Shown: in pieces, positions 1 through 8,963 of the stretch
How positions within the stretch are numbered: the first letter of the stretch is position 1
Layout: each line of letters starts with the position of its first letter
From: JABDPF01 sp037384065
GTDB taxonomy: Bacteria; Pseudomonadota; Gammaproteobacteria; Xanthomonadales; SZUA-36
Direction: 5' to 3'
Length of the DNA stretch: 64,000 bases
Assembly: GCA_037384065.1 (NCBI GenBank)
Contig: JARROJ010000006.1
Location: forward strand, 1-64,000
The notes under the pieces: generated by a model
Told to the model about the DNA's origin: nothing
The model's input: the letters and a program-made list of their open reading frames with translations, nothing else
Database searches by the model: none
Translations under genes and position numbers: made by a program

Positions 1-450
1 CTGCTGATGGTGCTGATGGGCATCGTGGCCGCGCTGTCGATCCTGTTCTGGTTCGTGCCGAAGGACATGATCTGGGCGATGTTCACGCTCAACATCCTGA
101 TCAGCCTGGCGCTGGGCCCCAAGTCGCCGCTGACCTGGTCGATGTACGCCGACACCGCGGATTACAACGAGTGGAAATGCGGACGGCGGGCAACTGCGAT
201 GACGTTTTCGGCGGCGACCTTCGCGCAGAAACTCGGCGGTTCGCTGGGCTCGGCCGGCATGCTGTGGGTGCTCGCCGCGATCGGTTACGTCGCCAACCAG
301 GCGCAGTCCGGCGCCTCACAGGACGGCATCGTGCTGCTGCAGACCGTATTTCCGGGCGTCTTCGCCCTGCTCGCCGTGGGCGTGACTGCGTTCTACACGC
401 TGACCGGCGCGCAACTCGAACGCATCCAGAGTGAGCTGGCGGCGCGGTGA
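1..450 (+). CDS. GPH/MFS-type sugar:cation symporter, C-terminal part (5' truncated by window edge)
   Basis: The reading frame is open from base 1, so the start lies outside the window; the visible 149 codons are the C-terminal end of a membrane transporter. Several hydrophobic segments are visible, and the stretch MYADTADYNEWKCGRR followed by AMTFSAATFAQKLGG is characteristic of the glycoside-pentoside-hexuronide:cation symporter family, which imports oligosaccharides with H+ or Na+. The stop overlaps the start of the next gene by 4 bases, so the two are translationally coupled. Since the next two genes are a disaccharide phosphorylase and gluconokinase, I infer that it imports the disaccharide (possibly cellobionate); the substrate itself cannot be read from the sequence. 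Confidence 0.8.
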   Translation: MLMVLMGIVAALSILFWFVPKDMIWAMFTLNILISLALGPKSPLTWSMYADTADYNEWKCGRRATAMTFSAATFAQKLGGSLGSAGMLWVLAAIGYVANQAQSGASQDGIVLLQTVFPGVFALLAVGVTAFYTLTGAQLERIQSELAAR

Positions 451-2801
451 GCGAACGGCTCGTCACGACCGGCGCGCGCTGCGAACTGGCCAGCCCGACG
501 GCCATGCCACAGGCCTCGGCCTTCCTCTGGAACCCGCGCCTGCTGCTGCAGGTGAATTGCCGCGGCTTCGTGACCGCGCAGCATCTGCAACCCGGTCCGG
601 CGAAGTATTCCCACGCGCCGAACCTGGAAGCCCGAAGCTTCATGCAGCCGGAGCAACCACTTTACGCCCACCACCCCGGCCGCTTCGTCTACCTGCGTGA
701 CGAGGATGACGGCACGCTGTTCTCGGCGCCCTACGAACCGGTCCGGCGCCGGCCCGACGCCTTCCGCTTTTCCGCCGGCGTCGCGGACGTGCGCTGGGAC
801 CTCGAACATGCCGGGCTCCGCCTGCGCTGGCAGGTCGAACTGCCGCCGGACGACGCCGTCGAGCTGTGGACCCTGGTGCTCGAAAACATCGCTACCCGAA
901 CGCGCCGCTGGTCGGCCTTCCCGTACTTCACGATCGGTTACATGAGCTGGATGAACCAGTCGGCGGCCTTTCGGCCGGACCTGGACGGCATCGTGGCCCG
1001 CTCGGTGACGCCCTACCAGAAACTGGCGGATTACGAACGCGTCCTGGCGCTGAAAGACCGCACCGTCCTGCTGAGCGATACGCCGCCGGCAAGCTGGGAA
1101 ACCGTGGCGGCCGCGTTCGAGGGCGAAGGCGGCCTGCACGATCCGGACGCGCTGCGCGAGCCCACGCTCGGCGGCGGTGCGGCGGCTTACGAATCGCCGG
1201 TGGCGGTCCTGCAGCACCGCGTCGACCTGCCCCCCGGCGAGCGGCGCCGCTTCCGGTTCCTGTTCGGACCCGCCCGGGACGACGCCGAAATCACCGCGCT
1301 GCGCCGACGCTACCTTGCCCGGGACGGAATCGAGGCGGCCCGCGCGGGCTACCGGACGTTCCTGGATACCGGACGGGGCGCCCTGCGGGTCGATACCCCG
1401 GACCCGGAATTCGATGCCTTCGTCAATCACTGGCTGCCGCGCCAGGTGCACTGCCACGGCAGCGGCCACCGCTTCACCACCGATCCGCAGACGCGCAATT
1501 TCCTGCAGGACGCCCTGGGCATGTGCTATTTGCGGCCGCAGGACTGCCGCAACACGCTGCTGACCGTGCTCGAGCAACAGGAACCCGACGGCGCCCTGCC
1601 CGACGGCATTCGTCTCGTGCCGGACGCCGAGTTGCAGTACATCAACCGGGTGCCGCACAGCGACCACTGCGCCTGGCTGCCGCTGACGCTGGTGGCCTAC
1701 CTGGATGAAACCGACGATTACGCGCTGCTGGAGGAGCGGGTCGACGGCGCCAGTGTGCTCGAACGGGTCGACCGCGCGGTCGCGTTTCTCATCGCCAACC
1801 TCGACCACCGCGACCTCAGCCTGATCGCGCAAGGTGACTGGTGCGACCCGATGAACCGCGTCGGGCACCGCGGCCAGGGCGTATCGGGCTGGCTCTCGCT
1901 CGCCACCGTGCACGCGCTGCGGACCTGGGCCGCCATCTGCGCCGCCGCGGGGCGCCCCGGGCACGCGGAGCGGGCCCGCGCGGCTGCCGCACCGATCACC
2001 GCCGCGGTGCAGTCGCGGCTCTGGGACGGCGATCGATTCGCCCGCGGGATCACCGATGCGGGACGCACCTTCGGCGTTCGCGCCGACGCCGAGGGCCGCC
2101 TGTTCCTGAATCCGCAGAGCTGGTCCATCCTGGCCGATGTCGCGACGCCGGTACAGGTTCGGGCAATGATCGAAGCGGTCGAGGCGGAGCTGGAAACCCC
2201 GTGGGGCCCGCAGATGCTGGCGCCGGCCTACACGCAGCTCGTCGACGACATCGGCCGCCTGACGCAGAAGTTTCCGGGCAGCGCCGAGAACGGCTCGATC
2301 TACAACCACGCCGCTGCGTTCTGGGCCGAGGCGCTGTTTCGCTGCGGCGAGGCGGATCGCGCGTTTTCCGTGCTGCGCCGCATGATCCCGGGACCGGGCG
2401 ACGACGACCTGCGGCGTCGCGGGCAGTTGCCGGTCTTCATCCCCAATTACTACCGGGGCGCGGTCGGGTCGCATCCGCGCACGGCCGGCCGTTCCAGCCA
2501 ACTGCTCCACACCGGCACCGTCAGCTGGTACTACCGCAGCGTCATCGAATCGCTGTTCGGCCTGCGCGGCGAACGCGCCGGCCTGCGCATTCGGCCAGCC
2601 CTGCCGTCGGCCTGGCGCGAGGCCCGGGCCGAGCGCCGGTTTCGCGGCGCCACGGTGCGGGTCGCGTATCGGCGCGATGCCGTCGAAACGCCGACGGTCG
2701 AGGTAAACGGCGCGCGTCTCGCCGAACCGCTGATCCGCGACGTCGAAGCCGGTCGGGACTACGACGCGATCGTGACGCTGCCCGAGACTTCTGCGCCATG
2801 A
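447..2801 (+). CDS. GH94 glycoside phosphorylase, probable cellobionic acid phosphorylase
   Basis: 784 residues, the usual length of GH94 enzymes of the cellobionic acid phosphorylase type. An N-terminal beta-sandwich is followed by the (alpha/alpha)6 barrel: NFLQDALG near 351-358, SDHCAWLPL near 405, GDWCDPMN at 463-470, KFPGSAENGSIYNHAAAFW later, then a C-terminal jelly roll. Asp467 in the GDWCD motif corresponds to the general acid of GH94 (DWND in cellobiose phosphorylase); the DWCDPMN variant is what I recall from cellobionic acid phosphorylases (Xanthomonas, Saccharophagus). These use phosphate to split 4-O-beta-glucosyl-gluconate into glucose-1-phosphate and gluconate. Gluconokinase follows with an ATGA overlap, matching that product. 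No signal peptide, so cytoplasmic. Alternative: another GH94 specificity such as cellobiose or laminaribiose. Confidence 0.8.
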   Translation: MSERLVTTGARCELASPTAMPQASAFLWNPRLLLQVNCRGFVTAQHLQPGPAKYSHAPNLEARSFMQPEQPLYAHHPGRFVYLRDEDDGTLFSAPYEPVRRRPDAFRFSAGVADVRWDLEHAGLRLRWQVELPPDDAVELWTLVLENIATRTRRWSAFPYFTIGYMSWMNQSAAFRPDLDGIVARSVTPYQKLADYERVLALKDRTVLLSDTPPASWETVAAAFEGEGGLHDPDALREPTLGGGAAAYESPVAVLQHRVDLPPGERRRFRFLFGPARDDAEITALRRRYLARDGIEAARAGYRTFLDTGRGALRVDTPDPEFDAFVNHWLPRQVHCHGSGHRFTTDPQTRNFLQDALGMCYLRPQDCRNTLLTVLEQQEPDGALPDGIRLVPDAELQYINRVPHSDHCAWLPLTLVAYLDETDDYALLEERVDGASVLERVDRAVAFLIANLDHRDLSLIAQGDWCDPMNRVGHRGQGVSGWLSLATVHALRTWAAICAAAGRPGHAERARAAAAPITAAVQSRLWDGDRFARGITDAGRTFGVRADAEGRLFLNPQSWSILADVATPVQVRAMIEAVEAELETPWGPQMLAPAYTQLVDDIGRLTQKFPGSAENGSIYNHAAAFWAEALFRCGEADRAFSVLRRMIPGPGDDDLRRRGQLPVFIPNYYRGAVGSHPRTAGRSSQLLHTGTVSWYYRSVIESLFGLRGERAGLRIRPALPSAWREARAERRFRGATVRVAYRRDAVETPTVEVNGARLAEPLIRDVEAGRDYDAIVTLPETSAP

Positions 2802-3346
2802 CCGGCCCGCGTCTGATCGTCTGCATGGGGGTCAGTGGCTGCGGCAAGTCGACGGTCGCCCGCGCGATCGCCGATTCGCTCGGCGTCCGGTTTCTGGAAG
2901 GGGACGATTTTCACGGCGCGAAAAACCGCGCGCGGATGGCGTCCGGCCGGCCGCTGACCGATGCGATGCGCGAAGCCTGGATCGACCGCATCATCGCTGC
3001 ACTGCGTGACATGACGGCCCGCGGCGAGGATGGTGTTCTGGCCTGCAGCGCGCTGCGCCGGGCCCATCGCCAGCGCCTGCGCGCCGCCGGCCTGGCGACG
3101 CAGTTCCTGTTCCTGGACGGTGACCGCGATCTGCTGGACGCCTGGCTGCGTGGCCGTGACGGTCACTTCATGCCCGCAAGCCTGCTGGACAGCCAGTTCG
3201 AAACCCTTGAATCGCCGCTGGGCGAAGCGGACGTCACGCGCATCCCGCTCGACGCGGACTGGAACGGCCCGCTGGAACGGGCACTGGCGGCCGCGCGCGG
3301 CTTCCTCGCGGACGAACCGCCGCCCGCGGGCGCCCGGGGGCGCTGA
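2798..3346 (+). CDS. gntK: Gluconokinase
   Basis: 182 residues, normal for GntK/IdnK-type gluconokinase. The N-terminal Walker A GVSGCGKST is followed by the family motif EGDDFHGAKNRARMASGRPLTD (quoted in two parts: EGDDFH and PLTDAMREAW) and by ACSALRRAHR, all hallmarks. It phosphorylates D-gluconate with ATP to 6-phosphogluconate, entering the pentose phosphate or Entner-Doudoroff route. ATG at 2798 overlaps the stop of the GH94 gene (ATGA), so the start is well supported and expression is coupled. The genetic link to a GH94 enzyme that would release gluconate is the strongest clue to the function of the operon. Confidence 0.92.
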   Translation: MTGPRLIVCMGVSGCGKSTVARAIADSLGVRFLEGDDFHGAKNRARMASGRPLTDAMREAWIDRIIAALRDMTARGEDGVLACSALRRAHRQRLRAAGLATQFLFLDGDRDLLDAWLRGRDGHFMPASLLDSQFETLESPLGEADVTRIPLDADWNGPLERALAAARGFLADEPPPAGARGR

Positions 3347-3378
3347 CCGCCATCGGCGCCGGCCGCGGCGTTTCAGGA

Positions 3379-4140
3379 TCAGTCGGGGATGTCGACCTTG
3401 CCGACCACGTCCACGGCCCGGATGTTGCCGCTGCCGTCACGCAGCACGGTGAAGTCGCCGCCCACGTCGCGCGCCGTGATGTCGCCGGAAGAATCACGCT
3501 CGACGGTGACGTTGCCGCTGACACCTTCGAAATAGATCCCGCCGGAACTGTCTTTTTCGACCAGGACATTACCGGTGATGCGCTCGCCGTCGATATCGCC
3601 CGAACTGTCGTTTTCGACCGTCACGTCACCGCGGATGTCGGACAGTTCGATGTCGCCCGAGGAATCCCTCAGAACGACCGGTCCGCCGATGTTCTCGAGT
3701 TCCAGGTCGCCGGAACTGTCGCTGACGCGCACGCTGGCGACGCCCGAAATATCGGCATCGCCGGAGCTGTCACGCACGTCCAGCGCCGTTTCCGCGGGCA
3801 CCCGGATCTCCAGGTCGAGGTAGGCGTAGCGGCTTCCGGTCAGGGACCAGCCGCTGGCATCGGGCAATACCACGCTGATTTCGGGCCGGGGTCCGCCGCT
3901 GGTCTCCACGCGGCCTTCATCCAGCCACTTTTCCTCGGAAACACACAAGGTGCCGCGGATGACGGCGCGGTCTTCCGCGGCGTCACCGCGGATTTCGAGG
4001 TCGCCGGCGGCCGCATTGACCTGCAGGACCTCGCTGCCCGCGAGGTCGAGCGACTGGTCGATGTTCTTCTCGTACGCGCAGTCCCAGGCCTGCGCCAGGG
4101 GGGTGGCCAGCAGGGCGCACAACAGAAGGCTGTTTTTCAT
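3379..4140 (-). CDS. Secreted DUF4097-like beta-helix protein with DSSGD repeats
   Basis: 253 residues from ATG at 4140, chosen because a Sec signal peptide (MKNSLLLCALLATPLAQA) follows directly and GGAG sits upstream; an in-frame start further upstream gives a basic, non-signal extension. The C-terminal half is a regular array: DSSGD at about residues 124, 141, 159 and 178, DSSGG at 197, DSSGD at 216 and DGSGN at 235, spaced 17-19 residues. That spacing fits one coil of a parallel beta-helix as in DUF4097/auto-transporter-adhesin head domains. Two cysteines at 21 and 66 could form a disulfide. Exported, function unknown. It is convergent with gluconokinase and divergent from lepB. Confidence 0.75.
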   Translation of the reverse strand: MKNSLLLCALLATPLAQAWDCAYEKNIDQSLDLAGSEVLQVNAAAGDLEIRGDAAEDRAVIRGTLCVSEEKWLDEGRVETSGGPRPEISVVLPDASGWSLTGSRYAYLDLEIRVPAETALDVRDSSGDADISGVASVRVSDSSGDLELENIGGPVVLRDSSGDIELSDIRGDVTVENDSSGDIDGERITGNVLVEKDSSGGIYFEGVSGNVTVERDSSGDITARDVGGDFTVLRDGSGNIRAVDVVGKVDIPD

Positions 4141-4345
4141 GATCGTGGCTCCGTTCGTTTCAAGGGGCTTCCTGAGTAAGATGCAAGAAAGACGCCAGGC
4201 GTTTAAACCGCGCCCGCGGGGGCTCGCGCACCGGCCGCGGGGACGAGCGTCTGGCCAGCACCGCCATTGCGTGGTGTAATTCGCCGCGGAACCCGTGTCG
4301 ACCCCGACGGTCACACCCTTCAAATCGGACATCAGAAAAATCCCA

Positions 4346-4954
4346 ATGAATTCGACCGCCCTCTATTTGCGACGCATCGTCCGGGACTGGCTGCCCGCGG
4401 TGCTGATCATCGGCATCCTGCTGGCCGCGCGGTCGACCCTGGCCGACCACTATCACGTCCCCTCCGGTTCGATGGAGACGGCGTTGCTGCCGGGCGACCA
4501 CGTGGTCGTGAACAAGCTGGCGTATGGGCTGCGGGTGCCGTTCACCAAGCACGTTCTCGGCTTCGCCGAAGCGCCGCTGCGCGGCGACGTCGTAATCCTG
4601 GACTCGCCGGACGACGGGGTGCGGCTGATCAAGCGGGTCGCCGCGCTCGGCGGCGATACGGTCGACCTGCGCGGCGGCCACCTGTTCATCAACGGTCGGC
4701 CGATGGCCGTCGCCGGGCGAGTGAACGTGGAACGGTTCGGCGAGCGCGACGTGATCCTCAACCTGGACGCCGGCGGCGGCCCCGACATCCGCGGCCTCGT
4801 GGTGCCCGACGGCGAGGTGCTGCTGCTGGGCGATCACCGCGGCGCCAGCCGCGACAGCCGCTGGTTCGGCACCGTGCCGGTCGGCGAACTCTACGGCCGC
4901 GCCGGCGGTGTATTCTGGCGCCGCGGCGAAGGGCCGACCTGGCAGGCGCTGTAG
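4346..4954 (+). CDS. lepB: Signal peptidase I
   Basis: 202 residues from ATG 4346; an in-frame GTG at 4295 would add 17 residues and cannot be excluded, since neither start has a convincing ribosome site. One N-terminal membrane anchor (AVLIIGILLAA) is followed by the catalytic serine motif PSGSM (Ser42) and the general-base lysine in IKRVAALGGD (Lys96), then the late motif GDHRGASRDSRWFG. This is the Ser/Lys dyad peptidase that removes Sec signal peptides at the outer face of the inner membrane. It has a single anchor and is shorter than E. coli LepB. Such genes often occur as second copies; whether the organism has another is not visible here. Confidence 0.88.
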   Translation: MNSTALYLRRIVRDWLPAVLIIGILLAARSTLADHYHVPSGSMETALLPGDHVVVNKLAYGLRVPFTKHVLGFAEAPLRGDVVILDSPDDGVRLIKRVAALGGDTVDLRGGHLFINGRPMAVAGRVNVERFGERDVILNLDAGGGPDIRGLVVPDGEVLLLGDHRGASRDSRWFGTVPVGELYGRAGGVFWRRGEGPTWQAL

Positions 4955-4975
4955 GCGAGCCCGCAGGCCCGACGA

Positions 4976-6928
4976 TCAGTCGATGAACTTCTTCTCGCGC
5001 AGCGCCTCGATCACGCGGTCGGCCGCCTGCTCCGGCCCCAGTTCCTCGGTCAGCAACTCGATCTCCGGGGTGCGCGGCGGCTCGTAGGCGTCGCTCACGC
5101 CTGTGAACTGCCGGATTTCCCCGGCCCGGGCCTTCTTGTACAGGCCCTTCGGGTCGCGCGCCTCGCAGACTTCCAGCGGCGTGTTGACGTAAGCCTCGAC
5201 GAAAGCCTTATCGCCGATCACCTCGCGCGCGTCGCGGCGGTCCTGCCGGTACGGCGAGATGAAGGCCGTGATGACGATCACGCCGGCCTCGTTCATCAGC
5301 GCGGCGACCTCGGCGATGCGGCGGATGTTTTCCTTGCGGTCCTCCATCGAGAAACCGAGATCGCGGTTCAGGCCGTGGCGCACGTTGTCGCCGTCGAGGA
5401 TGTAGCACAGCCGTCCCTGGTCGGTCAGGCGGCGCTCGAGCTGGCGCGCGATGGTCGACTTGCCCGATGCGCTGAGGCCGGTCAGCCAGATGGTCGCGCC
5501 GCGCTGGCCGAGCAGGGCCTGGCGCTCGTCGGCGTCGACCAGGCTGTCGCTGCGCACGATGTTGCGGCTGACCGGAGCGGGCTTGCGGCCCGTTTTCGAC
5601 ACGATGCGGTCGATGATCATGCCCGCGCCGACCGTCGCGTTGGTCACGCGGTCGACGATCACGAAGGCCCCGGTCGCGTGGTTGCGGTCGTACGGATCGA
5701 AGGCCACCGGGCGATGCAACGTCAGGTGACAGCGGCCGATCTCGTTGAGCTGCAGACCATCGCTCGCGTTTTTCTCGCGCTGCATCGTGTTCACGTCGAC
5801 CTTGTAGCGAATGCGTGAGAGCACGCCCGGCACCATGTTGCTGGTGTGCTTGACGAGGTAGCTCTTGCCCTCTTCCGCAGCGTCCTGGTGCATCCAGACC
5901 ACCATGGCCTCGAATTCGTTGCCGATGTGCGGCAGGTTGCGCACCGGCACCAGCATGTCGCCGCGCGACAGGTCGATCTCGTCTTCCAGCGTCACCGTGA
6001 CCGCCATCGGCGAGAACACCTCGTCGACGGGCCCGTCCGGGGCGTAAATCGCCTTGATGCGCGACTCGTGCCGGGACGGCAGGCTGGCCACCTCGTCGCC
6101 GACGCGCAGCACACCCGAAGCGAGCGTGCCGCTGAACCCGCGGAAGGTCGAATCCGGGCGCAGCACGTACTGGATGGGCAGGCGCATGTCGATCAGGTTG
6201 CGGTCGGTCGAGATGTTCAGCGTCTCGATGTGGTGCAGGAACGTCGGACCGTCGTACCAGCTGAGGTTTTCGCCGTGCTCGACCACGTTGTCGCCGTGCA
6301 GCGCCGACATCGGAATGAAGTGGATGTCCGAGAAATTGAGCCGCGCGACGAAGTCGTTGTAGTCACTCATGATCTCCCGGTAGATCTTCTCCGACCAGCC
6401 GACCAGGTCCATCTTGTTCACCGCGACGACCACGTGGCGAATGCCGAGCAGCGAGCAGATGAAGCTGTGCCGCTTGGTCTGCGGGATCACGCCCTTGCGC
6501 GCGTCGATCAGGATCACCGCCAGGTTGCAGTTCGAGGCGCCGGTGGCCATGTTGCGCGTGTACTGCTCGTGGCCCGGGCAATCGGCGATGATGAACTTGC
6601 GCCGGTCGGTCGAGAAGTAGCGGTAGGCGACGTCGATCGTGATGCCCTGTTCGCGCTCGGCCTTCAGGCCGTCGGTCAGCAGCGCCGGGTCGAAGCCGTC
6701 CTCGGTGGTGCCGAACACCTTCGAATCCTTCGCCACCTTGTCGAGCTGATCCTCGTAGATCATGTGGCTGTCGTACAGCAACCGGCCGATCAGCGTCGAC
6801 TTGCCGTCGTCCACCGAGCCGCAGGTCAGGAAACGGAGCAGGTCCTTGGTTTCGTGCCGCTTCAGGTAGCTTTTGATGTCCGTGCGGATCAGGCTTTCTT
6901 CCTGGATCCGGTAGCCCGCGTCTGCCAT
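4976..6928 (-). CDS. cysNC: Bifunctional sulfate adenylyltransferase subunit 1 / adenylylsulfate kinase
   Basis: 650 residues. The N-terminal GTPase half has G1 GSVDDGKSTLIGR near residue 37, G3 DCPGHEQYTRNMATGAS and G4 NKMDL, followed by EF-Tu-like beta-barrels. The C-terminal about 180 residues are an APS kinase: P-loop GLSASGKSTIARQLE, DGDNVRHGLNRDLGFS, and TAFISPYRQDR. The first half with CysD makes APS from sulfate and ATP at the cost of GTP; the second makes PAPS. The start overlaps the stop of cysD (ATGA), so it is the second gene of a two-gene operon. It feeds assimilatory sulfate reduction or sulfotransferases; no reductase gene is present in the window. Confidence 0.97.
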   Translation of the reverse strand: MADAGYRIQEESLIRTDIKSYLKRHETKDLLRFLTCGSVDDGKSTLIGRLLYDSHMIYEDQLDKVAKDSKVFGTTEDGFDPALLTDGLKAEREQGITIDVAYRYFSTDRRKFIIADCPGHEQYTRNMATGASNCNLAVILIDARKGVIPQTKRHSFICSLLGIRHVVVAVNKMDLVGWSEKIYREIMSDYNDFVARLNFSDIHFIPMSALHGDNVVEHGENLSWYDGPTFLHHIETLNISTDRNLIDMRLPIQYVLRPDSTFRGFSGTLASGVLRVGDEVASLPSRHESRIKAIYAPDGPVDEVFSPMAVTVTLEDEIDLSRGDMLVPVRNLPHIGNEFEAMVVWMHQDAAEEGKSYLVKHTSNMVPGVLSRIRYKVDVNTMQREKNASDGLQLNEIGRCHLTLHRPVAFDPYDRNHATGAFVIVDRVTNATVGAGMIIDRIVSKTGRKPAPVSRNIVRSDSLVDADERQALLGQRGATIWLTGLSASGKSTIARQLERRLTDQGRLCYILDGDNVRHGLNRDLGFSMEDRKENIRRIAEVAALMNEAGVIVITAFISPYRQDRRDAREVIGDKAFVEAYVNTPLEVCEARDPKGLYKKARAGEIRQFTGVSDAYEPPRTPEIELLTEELGPEQAADRVIEALREKKFID

Positions 6929-7830
6929 CAGAAATACCCGTCCTTTTTCTTGTCTTCCATCGTGGAGCCGTCGGCGTCGATGACGCGTCCCTGGCGCTCG
7001 GAGGTCGTGGTCAGCAGGGTTTCCTGCACGATTTCCTCCAGCGTCTCGGCATTCGATTCCACCGCGCCGGTCAGCGGGTAGCAGCCCAGCGTGCGGAAGC
7101 GCACCTTGCGGAACTCGGGCTTCTCGCCCTCGTTCAACGGCATGCGCTCGTCGTCGACCATGATCAGCGTGCCGTCGCGCTCGACCACCGGCCGCTCACG
7201 CGCGAAATACAGCGGCACCATCGGAATCTCCTCGCGCATCAGGTACAGCCAGATGTCCAGCTCGGTCCAGTTGGACAACGGAAAGACACGGATCGACTCG
7301 CCCTGGTTGACGCGCGCGTTGTACAGGTTCCACAGCTCGGGGCGCTGGTTCTTCGGATCCCACTGGTGAAAACGGTTGCGAAAGCTGTACACGCGCTCCT
7401 TGGCGCGACTTTTTTCCTCGTCGCGCCGCGCGCCGCCGAACGCGGCGTCGAAGCCGTAATGTTCGAGCGCCTGCTTGAGCGCATCGGTCTTCATGATCTG
7501 CGTGTGCTTCTCGGACCCGTGCGTGAAGGGACTGACCCGGTCCTTGCCCTCCGGGTTGATCCAGACCCGAATCTCGACGCGGTAGCGCTCCGCCATCTCC
7601 GCTCGGAAGCGATACATTTCCTGGAATTTCCACTGCGTATCGACGTGCATCAGCGGGAACGGAATGCGGCCCGGCGCGAAGGCCTTGTGGGCCAGGTGCA
7701 GCATCACCGACGAATCCTTGCCGACCGAGTACAGCATGACGGGGTTCGCGAACTCCGCCGCCACCTCGCGAATGATGTGAATGCTTTCCGCCTCGAGTTG
7801 CTTGAGGTGGGACAGGTTGTAGCCGTTCAT
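6928..7830 (-). CDS. cysD: Sulfate adenylyltransferase subunit 2
   Basis: 300 residues, full length for CysD. The PP-loop ATP pyrophosphatase motif is visible as YSVGKDSSVMLHL near residue 34, with FPLMHVDTQWKFQEMY, GARRDEEKSRAKER and the C-terminal LTGAVES typical of the family. It catalyses adenylation of sulfate to APS together with the CysN GTPase. It is the first gene of the cysD-cysNC operon and overlaps cysNC. The region upstream (7831-7939) is the likely promoter; I found no clear CysB-type site in it. Confidence 0.97.
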   Translation of the reverse strand: MNGYNLSHLKQLEAESIHIIREVAAEFANPVMLYSVGKDSSVMLHLAHKAFAPGRIPFPLMHVDTQWKFQEMYRFRAEMAERYRVEIRVWINPEGKDRVSPFTHGSEKHTQIMKTDALKQALEHYGFDAAFGGARRDEEKSRAKERVYSFRNRFHQWDPKNQRPELWNLYNARVNQGESIRVFPLSNWTELDIWLYLMREEIPMVPLYFARERPVVERDGTLIMVDDERMPLNEGEKPEFRKVRFRTLGCYPLTGAVESNAETLEEIVQETLLTTTSERQGRVIDADGSTMEDKKKDGYF

Positions 7831-7939
7831 CGAAGGGTCCGGTATGAAAACGCGGCAATTCTACCGGAAAAGCGGCGCGGCTTCGCGGTCGCGGCGAAAA
7901 CCGTTCGCGACCCGGGCGAGAAAACGGCCGCCCCGACGT

Positions 7940-8485
7940 TCAGATCCCGTCGTCGGTCTTCTTGCGGATGATGATGACCTTCTCGACGTCCTCGGCGGAT
8001 TCTTCGCTCATGACGTCCGCATCGATATCCCCGTCGCCACCGACGACCTCGGTCTCCCTGCGGACCCGGATCACCCGGTGCGCATCGTCCGCCTCGAGCG
8101 CTTCGAGATCGACGTCGCCGTCCTCGGCCATCTGACGAACCGCCGCGCAGTCCTCCGGGGTATCGCAGAGAATCTCGATTTCCTCGCGCACGACCCGTTC
8201 CTCGCCGTCCATCGGGATATCGAGCAATTCGCCGTCCAGGTACACCTCGACGCCGTCCTCGGTACGCAGCAGGTCGACGGTCCGGCCGTGTTCGGTAACG
8301 ATCGTCTCCGCTTCGCCGACGCCGAGATGGCTGATATCGGTCTCCGGGATTTCAAAGTGTTCGGTCTTCAGCGCGACGACGAGTTTCTCGTCCGGCGTCA
8401 CGCCCTGGACGTCGCTCCCTGCGGCGCTCGGCGGGCCGCTCAGCAGCGCTGCGGCGAAGACACCGGCCAATAGCATTCTTCTCAT
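7940..8485 (-). CDS. Secreted acidic protein of unknown function
   Basis: 181 residues. A signal peptide is evident (MRRMLLAGVFAAALLSG, cleavage near PSAAG), with GAGGAC as a ribosome site before the ATG. The mature part is strongly acidic, rich in Glu and Asp, with a Cys pair in ILCDTPEDCAA near residues 106-112 and a C-terminal VEKVIIIRKK strand. I do not recognise a family. It lies downstream of the ECF sigma/membrane protein genes on the same strand, separated by 109 bases, so it may be the last member of that operon or have its own promoter. Confidence 0.6.
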   Translation of the reverse strand: MRRMLLAGVFAAALLSGPPSAAGSDVQGVTPDEKLVVALKTEHFEIPETDISHLGVGEAETIVTEHGRTVDLLRTEDGVEVYLDGELLDIPMDGEERVVREEIEILCDTPEDCAAVRQMAEDGDVDLEALEADDAHRVIRVRRETEVVGGDGDIDADVMSEESAEDVEKVIIIRKKTDDGI

Positions 8486-8594
8486 CGATCCTGTCCTCCC
8501 ATGGTGTGGTATTCGGTGGCCCGCGCGATGCGGCCGCTTCCGGGTTCATGAACCCTGGACGCCGGCGCCGGGCAAAACGTCGCAGGAATCGCGG

Positions 8595-8963
8595 TCAACG
8601 CACCAGGCTCGCGCCGGTCAGCTTCTTCCAGCCCATCAGCGTCAGCTTGCCGGCCAGCACGAAGATGCTCGCCAGGTTGTTGACCGGCAGGAAGATCAGC
8701 GCCAGCCAGCCTTCGCCCAGTTCGATCAACGGGTTGGTCAGGAACTGCGAGACCAGCACGGCGAACTCGAGCAGCGAGGTGCCGATCAGTGACCAGGCGG
8801 CCAGCACGATGGCCAGCATGGCGACCGCGGCGGCCGCCGCCATCGTCACCAGGCGCCGGCGCGTGCGGGCCATCACGCTGGCGGTCAGATCGGCCCCATC
8901 GAGCTCCTGCCGCGCCTGTTCGAACACGGATTGCAGCAGGGGGTCGCGCGATTCGGTCATCAT
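8595..8963 (-). CDS. Small membrane protein downstream of ECF sigma factor, possible anti-sigma factor
   Basis: 122 residues starting MMTESRDPLLQSVFEQA. The start at 8963 overlaps the sigma gene stop (ATGA), which fixes it. A cytoplasmic N-terminus of about 40 residues is followed by a strong membrane segment (AAAAVAMLAIVLAAWSLI) and a second hydrophobic region near 80-105. Position directly after an ECF sigma gene and the topology (short cytosolic helix plus membrane anchor) suggest an anti-sigma factor, but there is no zinc-binding HxxxCxxC motif, so this rests on context alone. Confidence 0.6.
   Translation of the reverse strand: MMTESRDPLLQSVFEQARQELDGADLTASVMARTRRRLVTMAAAAAVAMLAIVLAAWSLIGTSLLEFAVLVSQFLTNPLIELGEGWLALIFLPVNNLASIFVLAGKLTLMGWKKLTGASLVR

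Noticed and set aside
3379..3800. Repeated DNA in the DSSGD region considered as a non-coding repeat array
   Set aside because: The repetition follows the protein's 17-19-residue period, with different codons in each copy.
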